In this document: in pieces, positions 45,069 through 54,500 of the stretch
Layout of the letters: every line of letters begins with the position of its first letter
How positions within the stretch are numbered: the stretch's first letter is position 1
Source: Rhodonellum psychrophilum GCM71 = DSM 17998
GTDB taxonomy: Bacteria > Bacteroidota > Bacteroidia > Cytophagales > Cyclobacteriaceae
Reading direction: 5' to 3'
Length of the DNA: 64,000 nucleotides
Assembly: GCF_000381545.1 (NCBI RefSeq)
Contig: NZ_KB906673.1
Span: forward strand, 434,001 to 498,000
Notes under the pieces: generated by a model
Told to the model about the DNA's origin: nothing
The model's database searches: none
The model's input: only the letters and a program-made list of their open reading frames with translations
Translations under genes and position numbers: made by a program

Positions 45069-45104
45069 AAACTCCTGGCATTCAATTGTCAGGAGTTTTT
45101 TTGT
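45069..45104 (+). terminator. Terminator of rho
   Basis: AAACTCCTG and CAGGAGTTT (stem about 45069-45098) with loop GCATTCAATTGT, followed by a run of T. An intrinsic terminator for the Rho gene itself. Confidence 0.82.
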
Positions 45105-45569
45105 TTATCTCGAATTTTCAAAATTGATTTTTCAAGGCCCCTATAAAATTGCTGTACATCCCGTCTTATTTGTTTTGTAAAACAAGGTTTTGGAGATTGT
45201 GAAATAGACGTATAATTTAGGATAGGAAATCTTAGTGGCTGGCATTATCATGATGCATTTCTCCATTAGAATTACTGCATCTATTTTAGGTCGTTTTACT
45301 ATGGGGAATTTTTACAGAATGTTTTATGGATTTCAGCTGTTCGGCAGCCCTAATGTTTCTCTTCGGGCAGGTTCAGTTTTTTTGTTTTTTAAAGCCCAGA
45401 AAGATCCTGTAAAGGCGATGCTGTCAGGCGATTGGAGGATAAGTGAAAATCCACAAAGTAGGCTTTGGATTCCCATTACGGGAAATATAGGTTTTGTTAA
45501 TCCTATGGGTTACGGATCAATGGGATATATGATGCTTCCTTCACTTCATCCTTTTTCATTTGCTCGGGA
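45105..45569 (+). other. Gap before the giant surface-protein gene; doubtful 112-residue frame
   Basis: Non-coding or weakly coding. A plus-strand frame (45235-45573) overlaps the giant gene start by 4 nt. It encodes a Met/Phe/Gly-rich sequence (MGNFYRMFYGFQLFG, NPMGYGSMGYMML) with no signal or family I recognise. It might be a short upstream frame or decayed coding sequence. No clear promoter was found. Confidence 0.3.
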
Positions 45570-48500
45570 ATGATGTTGGAGAATTTTATTTTTATTTCAG
45601 GGATTTTTCTTTTCCTTTTTTTGATTCCGATTTGGATTCAAAAAGGAGATGTTTTTTCTGTTGACCAATTTTTAAGAAGTCAACTAAATCGCAGATTCAA
45701 TGGACTATCAACTTCTATTCTTGCTTTAGTTAAAAAAGGGAGTGTTGGGGTTTTGGTTCTGGGGGGAATGTTTTTTTTGGGGACAGGGGAGGTGAAGGGG
45801 CAGTGTGATGTATCACAGGATTTTACAAATACCTCTTCACTAGGCACTTTTACAGTTCCATCTGGTGTAACATCAATTACATTAGAAGTTTGGGGAGCCG
45901 GAGGTGGAGGAGCTGGAAGAGGAAATAATGGGACAGGTGGCGGCGGCGGGGGCGGCGCCTATTCTAGAAGCGTCTTGGCTGTTACTCCTGGCGCAGATCT
46001 ACGGGTATCTGTTGGTTCAGGAGGTGGAAGTAATAGTGCGGGCGGTGATTCTTGGGTTTCAACAAGCACTGTTGTTGCGAATGCGATAATCCTTGCAAGA
46101 GGAGGACTCTCACCTGGAAATAATATAGCCACAGGAGCTTTAGGAGGAAATGCTACTACTGGTGTAGGAAACATAAGATTTTCTGGAGGAAGAGGTGCTA
46201 ATGCAGGAACGGATGGAGGTGGGGGTGGTTCCTCAGCAGGTTCTGCGGCAAACGGCACAAATGCCACGGGAAGCTCTGGAGCAAATGCTCCGGCAGATGG
46301 AGGTGGTGGAGGTGATGGCAAAATAGGCACCCAAGGAAATGGGATATCTGGTGATATTCCAGGGGGTGGAGGTGGAGGAGCCAAAAGGACAAATAATGGG
46401 ACAAGAACTGGAGGTAATGGTGCCAACGGCCAAATCAGGATTACCTATAACGCCTCACCAAATACCTCGACTTCAGTTGCTCCCAACCGCACACTTTGTA
46501 TAAATGTTGCACTATCTACAGTAGGGAATATCACACATGCCACTACAGGTGCATCAGGAATTGGGACTGCTACTGGGTTACCCGCTGGAGTGACTGCAAC
46601 TTGGTCATCCAATACAATTACCATCTCTGGAACCCCAACCTTAGCTGGGACATTTAATTACTCCATCCCAATGACGGGTGGTTGCACTTCCGGCCAAGCT
46701 CCTGCTACCGGGACAATCACAGTTAATTCTAGACCAACCCCAACATTCACTGCGCCTCCTTCAGGCAGTATCTGCCCCGGAACCTCGGTAACTTATACCA
46801 CTCAAACAGGAAATACCAATTACTCTTGGTCGGTTTCTGGAACTGCCGGAACAGATTACACCATCACTGCTGGTGGAATTGGTACAGGAAGCAATACAGT
46901 AACCCTAACTTGGCTTACCCCAGGCTCAAAAACAGTAACCGTTAACTACACCAATTCCAATGGATGCGCCAGTGTCACTCCAGGAACCAATACAATTACT
47001 GTTACCCCCAATAAATCCGCCTCAACTTCCCCAAATCCAACTGTATGCGCAGTTTCAGGTAACCCCAATATCACCCACACGACGACGGGTGTGACGGGCA
47101 TTGGTACTGCCACCGGGCTTCCTACTGGAGTTACAGCTTCTTTTTCGGGCGGCCTCATCACGATTTCAGGCAATCCCACCCAATTGGGCACTTTTAATTA
47201 TTCCATTCCCTTGATTGGAACTTGTGGCCCGGACGCTTTTGCTACAGGCACAATCACAGTGACAAATTGTTCTTGTGAGGAAATCTTCACAAGCAATGGC
47301 ACTTTTCAAGTTCCTTTAGGTGTGACCCAAATCATTGTTGAAACCTGGGGTGGCGGAGGAAGAGGCGCTACAAGAACTACTAGCGGTCGTGGAGGCGGAG
47401 GCGGTGGCGGTGGATATTCCCGATCTATCCTAACTGTTTCTACTGGACAAAATTATAACTATACGGTAGGCGCAGGGGGTAATAATTCTGTTATTAATGG
47501 AGGAAATACCATATTTGGATCGAACATAGTAGTAGCAAATGGAGGCTCCGGAGCAACTAATAATTCTGAAACAAGAGGCGTAGGTGGAGTATTGGGGATT
47601 GGAGACGTTAGATATGTGGGTGGAAATGGTGCTACCGCAACGACTTCAGGAAGTGGCGGCGGCGGATCATCCGCCTCATCTACAGCAAATGGAAGCATTG
47701 GTGCCGTTACCAACGGCGGAACAATAACGGGGGGAGGAAATGGAGGAGATGGTACAAATTCCAACTCTCCAGGTGAGAATGGTCAAATTTTTGGTGGTGG
47801 TGGTGGTGGTGCCAGAAATAATGGCAGTAGTCAAAATGGAGGAACAGGAGGGGACGGCCGAATCAAAATCACCTACACCCTCACCGCTGGAGTGGTTAGT
47901 GGCCCTCAGTCTATTTGTCTTGGAAGCACAACTACACTCTCTTCTACTTTGGCAGGAGGCACCTGGTCATCTAGCAATGAAGCAATTGCCACTGTGAACC
48001 CTACTACCGGAGTCGTCACTGGGCTGTCTATTGGTATTACAGCCATCAGATATACCATAGTGGGAAGTTGCGCTATTGCTACCACCTCCAGAACGGTATT
48101 TGTCACTCAACCGATTATTGCAGGAACTTTAGCCGGAACACAAGAAGTTTGTATCGGAGGTACCTCCCAATTCTCCTCCACAACCACGAATGGCACTTGG
48201 TCTTCCAACAATACTGCGGTTGCAACTGTAAGTAGCACAGGGCTGGTCACCGGACTCACAGCAGGTACAGCGACCATCAGCTATACACTTCCAGCCAGTG
48301 GAGGTTGTCCTCCTTCTGTTGCTACACGTATAATAAATGTCTCTGCACCGCCAACTGCAGGTACATTAAGTGGTGGAGAAGAAGTGTGTGTTGGAGGGAA
48401 TTCTACATTCTCATCCACAAGCACCGGCGGCACTTGGGTATCGAATAATCCTACAATTGCATCAGTGAACCCTTCAACTGGGATTGTGACTGGTATAACC

Positions 48501-51500
48501 CCAGGCACAGCAACCTTAACCTATACGGTAGCAGGTACAGGTGGCTGTCCAAATGCCACAGCCACACGTTCAGTCACAGTTACTGCAGCTCCAATTGCAG
48601 GAACATTAAGTGGCTCAGATGAATTGTGTGTGGGTGACGATGCCACTTTCTCGTCCTCTATGCCTGGAGGAACTTGGTCGTCCAGCAATAGTACCATCGT
48701 ATCAGTCAATAGCACAACAGGCGAACTAATTGCAGTTTCTGCGGGTACGGCTACGATTACCTATACAATGACAGGTACGGGTGGCTGTGCAGATGTGACA
48801 GCAACACGCAGCGTCACTGTTTATGCCCTGCCAAACCCTACATTCATTGAAGAACCAACATCTGACGTTTGTGTGGGAACCTCAGTCATCTATAGCACAC
48901 AAGCAGGGCAATTCGACTATGAATGGGCTGTTGAAGGAATAGAGGGAACAGATTATTCAATTACAGGGGGAGGAATCGGTACAACGAACAATACGGTATC
49001 GCTAATCTGGTTGACAGCCGGAACTAAAGAAGTTTCAGTGAATTACTCAAATGTTAATGGTTGTAACGTTAATCCGATTTACAACACAATTACCATTGAC
49101 CCACTTCCACTTCCAGCTTTCACTGTCCAACCAACAAACCCTGTCTGTATCGGTGAACTAGTCACTTACACCACTCAAGTAGGGCAATCCAATTATTCTT
49201 GGACTATTCCTGGGATTGCAGGGACAGACTATAATATTATAGCAGGTGGTATAGGCACATCAAGTAATTCTGTTACCCTCGAATGGCAGACCAACGGTTC
49301 AAAAACCGTCACCGTCAACTACTCTAACGCCAATGCCTGTACTGGTGTAAATCCAGCTTTCAATACCATAGTTCTGGATCCTTTGCCTGTTCCTACTTTT
49401 ACTGCCCAACCAGCCAATCAGGTCTGTATCGGAGACGAAGTCACTTATACCACCCAGGCAGGACAATCCAATTATACCTGGATTATTCCCGGCACAGCAG
49501 GAACTGACTATTACATTACTGCGGGAGGTATTGGTACTACAAGCAATACCGTTACCATCGATTGGCGTACTCATGGAACCAAAACCGTCACTGTCAACTA
49601 CTCCAACGCCAATGGCTGCACTGGGGTAAATCCAGCTTTCAATACCATAGTTCTGGATCCCTTGCCTGTTCCTACTTTTACTGCCCAACCAGCCAATCCG
49701 GTCTGTATTGGAGATGAAGTAACCTATACCACTCAAGCAGGACAATTCAATTATACTTGGTCAATTCCCGGCACAGCAGGAATTGACTATAACATCACTG
49801 CGGGGGATATTGGTGCGACAAGCAACACCGTGACTATTGAGTGGCTAACCAATGGAACCAAAACAGTCAATCTCAATTATCAGGATGCCAATGGTTGTTC
49901 TGGCATTAGCCCGGTTTCTAATACGATTGAAATTAGTATATATACCTCAATTGATATTCAGCCTGATTTATTTGGTGATTTGGAATGTTTTGGAGATGGT
50001 TTTGACCCTATATCTGTCTCCGCAACAGGATCTAATCTTTCGTATCAATGGTATGTAAAGCCGGATAATTCTGATGTATCTACCAATCCGGGCACCTCTG
50101 TTTCTGGAGCGATATCGGCTTCGTTTACACCTCCTTCAACATCTGAGGGGACTTCCTTTTATTATGTTGTAGTTACAGGTAATTGTGGAATAGAATTTTC
50201 AATGCTTGCAGGTCCATTTATTGTCAATCCATCCGGAACGCTCATCACGGTGAGCCCTGCTGTATTTGATGAAACGATCTGTTTTGAGGAAGGTCTGTTC
50301 TCTGAACTCACAGTAGCTGCCTTAGGTGATGGAGGTAGTGCCGTGACCTACCAGTGGTATCAAAACACTACTCCTGATAATTTTGGTGGAACCTTGCTCA
50401 CTGGGAAAGTGTCTGCTAATTTTACCCCCCCTTCAGACGTATCTGTAGCAGATGGTTTACCAAGGTATTATTATGCCACTGCTTCCAGCAGCTGCGGAAC
50501 AGTTCCTACGGCTATTTCTGGAGCATTTATCGTAAACCCGCCAACGGCTATCGATGATGAAAGCCTTGCGGGAGCTACTATTTGCGAGGATGATGGGCCC
50601 TTTGCAGCGATTTCGGTCACAGCTTCGGGAACCGGAACACTCTCCTACCAATGGTACGCCAATACCACAGGGGTAATCAATACTGCTATTGATCCACAAG
50701 TGGGAACAAATTCGAACTCCTTTACCCCACTTTCTAATATCCCGGATGCCAATCCAAGATATTACTATGTGGTAGTTTTGAGCACCAATGGATGCGGCCC
50801 TAATGTAATTTCTACTATCTCTGGAGCCTTTATAGTTAATCCAAATAATACTGTAAGCGCCCCTTCCTCCACTCCGACTGCCTGTATAAATATTGCCATC
50901 CCTAATATCACCCATACGACTACAAATGCTATTGGGATTGGAACTCCTTCTGGTTTACCCGCTGGTATTTCTGCGATCTGGTCTGCAAATGTCATTACTG
51001 TTTCAGGAACCCCTACCCAATCAGGTGCTTTTACGTATTCCATTCCGCTAACTGGAGGTTGTGGAAATGCAGCAGCCACAGGAACTATTACAGTCACTCC
51101 GGATATGACCGTAAATACCTCTCAAGCAAATGGAAGTACTTGTATCAATCAAAATTTAGCCGCCATAACTTTTAACACAATTCTTGCTACAGGGATTGGG
51201 GCTCCGACGGGGCTACCTGCTGGGGTAATCGCAAACTGGGCAGGGAATGTCATTACTATCTCTGGGACCCCGACTGTTTCAGGTTCATTTAATTATTCTA
51301 TTCCATTAACCGGTGGTTGTGGGACGGCTGCAGCGACAGGTTCCATCACAGTCACCCCGGATATGACCGTGAACTCTGCACAAGCCAATGGCACCACTTG
51401 TATTAATCAAACCTTAACTTCAATCACACATTCCACCACTTCGGCCACAGGAATCGGATCTGCAACAGGATTGCCTAGTGGAGTCATTGCCAGCTGGAAC

Positions 51501-54500
51501 GCAAATGTTATTACCATTTCCGGCACTCCTACCCAATCGGGTAGCTTCAATTATTCCATTCCGCTGACCGGCGGTTGTGGAACTGTCGCAGCAACAGGAA
51601 CCATCACTGTTACTCCAACTATGACAGTGACCACTGCACAAGCCAATGGAACTGTTTGTATTACTGAGAGCTTAACAGCAATAACACATAACACCACCGA
51701 AGCAACCGGAATCGGTGCTGCAACAGGACTACCCGCAGGGTTAACGGCCAGTTGGAATGCGAATGTCATTACCATTTCAGGAACACCAACCATTTCAGGT
51801 AACTTCAACTATTCTATCCCGCTCAGCGGAGGATGTGGTACTGTGGCTGCTTCAGGAACTATTACCGTTAACCCTGTGCCTGTAATCAACAATATCATGG
51901 CATCCCCGATTTGTAGTGGGGACACCTTTATAATTTCACCAGTTAATGGCACAAATGGAATCGTCCCGGCAGGAACCTTATATACTTGGACTTTTTCCAA
52001 TAATCCTAATGTAACCGGTGAAACTGCTCAAGCAACACCTCAAGGAACCTTTTCTCAGACCTTAACCAACACCTCGAACGTAAATCAAACAGTAACTTAC
52101 ACTGTAACGCCAAGAACGGCAGCAGGCTGCACAGGCGCTACGTTTGAAGTAGCAGTGGTCGTCAAGCCCAGGCCTACTGTAAATTCGATAGCCAATCAAG
52201 CTGCTGTGTGTAGCGGAACACCATCAACTGCCGTTAATTTCTCAGGAAGCGGCATTGCAGGAGTAGTTTACAATTGGACGAACAGTAATTCCTCAATAGG
52301 TCTTCCTTCCTCTGGAACAGGAAATATCCCTTCATTTACTACAGTCAATACTGGACCCGCCCCAATTTCGTCGACCATAACGGTAACACCAATTGCCAAT
52401 GGCTGTTCTGGACCATCACAAACATTTACAATTACAGTTAACCCTACCCCAATAGTCACGGTACTTGCTGATTATTGTGCGGTAGCAGGAAGCGTTGAAT
52501 TGGTGGCAAGTTCAACCGTGCCTGGAACAACCTGGTTATGGAATACGGGGGAAACAACTTCAAGCATTCTTGTAAATACTGCCGGATTATTTTCAGTCAC
52601 TGGGACTTCGCCTAATGGATGTACCGCCACCACATTTTTCAGTGTCGCAGAGGAATTAGTGGTAGATGGTTCTTTCACCAATTTTGATCCGGCAAATCCA
52701 ACTTTCTTCACGGAATACACCCAAAATCAAGCTTATTATGTCAATGGTAATGGTTCGACTGGTTTATGGCCAGAAGGATATTATGCCGTAAATGTAAATG
52801 CCCAAGGAAATACAACTACTAATCCTCCAGGGTATCATTCAAGTTTTTATGGAAGAGACCATACGAATAATTCCATAGGAGATCGGAATTTTATGATGGT
52901 CAATGGTGGAGCACTTGTTAGCATTCCGACTGGAAGTCCCCTGAGACAACCCATTATATGGGAGCAAACCGTAACTATAGAACCAAACACAGAATACTAT
53001 TTTTCTGCTTGGGCAATGAATTTGAATCCTGCATCTCCGGCTAGATTACAGTTTGAGATTAATGGCGTATTGGTGGGTACAGTTTTAGATTTAAATGGCG
53101 CTCCAAAGCCTACAAGCAATGCAGCGGTAAATTTAGATAACTGGAGGCAATTTTACAGTGATCCAACCTGGAGTTCGGGTGATGCTACCACGGCAGTAAT
53201 TAGAATCGTTAACCTAAATACAGACTTAGGAGGTAATGATTTTGGGTTGGATGACATCTCCTTCGGTACACTTTCACCCTTCATTAAATTGACCTCAGCA
53301 GTAGGTACTGATGACAGTCAAGTTGTCTGTGAAAATTCACCAATAATTGATATTGAGTACCGAGTTGGCGGAGGATTGGCAGGCCCTGTGGTGGAGAATT
53401 TACCTCCTGGAGTAACCAATACTTGGAATGGAGTAAATCTGAGATTTAGTGGATCACCCACTCAGGCAGGAACTTATAATTACACTATTTTTACTACTGG
53501 GGCTTGTTTACAAGTCCGTGCTACTGGTACAATAGTCGTAAGAGACACCCCAACTGCAGGCATAATTGCAAGTGACCAAACCGTCTGTGCAGGCGAAGAC
53601 CCAGCTGCCATAATAGGAGATGCCTATGCGCCCCAAGAAAGTGGAGCTACCATTTCTTACCGCTGGGAATTAAATACAAACCTTGGAACACCCAATTGGA
53701 TAGGTGTACCTGGCAATCCATCAGGAGTCAATTATGACCCTCCCATTTTGCCAGAAACGACCCAATACAGAAGATTTACAAGTTCAACTGTTGCAGGACT
53801 ATCCTGTGAATCCCCACCAACAGCCCCGGTTACCATTACCGTTCAGCGTGAGCCCACCGCAGGAAGTATTGCTACCGACCAAGAAATTTGTGAGGGGGAT
53901 GATCCAGCAGCATTTACCAGCACCATCGACGGAACAGGAGATGGAAACATTACTTATCGTTGGGAATTCACCAATGCGTCCAATCCAAGTTGGACAACAA
54001 TCGCCGGTGCATCTGGAGCGACTTATGATTCTCCTGCCTTGTCAGAGACAACACAATTCAGAAGAGGTACTATCTCAACTTTAAATGGAGTAGCATGCGA
54101 GTCCGTACCAACGAGTCCTGTCCAAGTAACGGTAATCCCTAATAACACCGTAACGCCAGTCGATCCGAACCCAACCCTTTGCCTCAACACGATTTCCCCT
54201 GTCATCATTACCCATAACACCACGGGTGCTACCGGGATCGTCCCTCAAAGTGCCAGCGTAAATTACAATCTTCCCAATGGGGTGACCCCAAATTGGATTG
54301 CCGGAGTACTCACAATCCAAGGAACGCCAACTGAATTCGGCGTATTCAATTACAGCATTCCTTTGACCGGAGGATGCGGATCAGTAAGCGCAACGGGCAT
54401 TATCACCGTGGAGAATCCTACCTATCCCATTGTCGCGATCAATGTGGTTAACCCTACTTTAGGATCTTCACCTCCCTTCACGTCCACATTTACCGTGTAC

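Noticed and set aside
45235-45573. 112-residue frame before the giant gene
   Set aside because: It overlaps the giant gene start and has odd composition. I see no signal peptide, motif or ribosome-binding support, so it is described in the gap entry and not called as a gene.
45959-46433. Pro-rich open frames on the minus strand opposite glycine-rich domains (also at 47459-47764, 55456-55746, 59394-59885 and 61729-62106)
   Set aside because: They are the complement of GGN glycine codons, which reads as Pro/Leu/His-rich sequence. No start context or family; shadows of the surface-protein genes.
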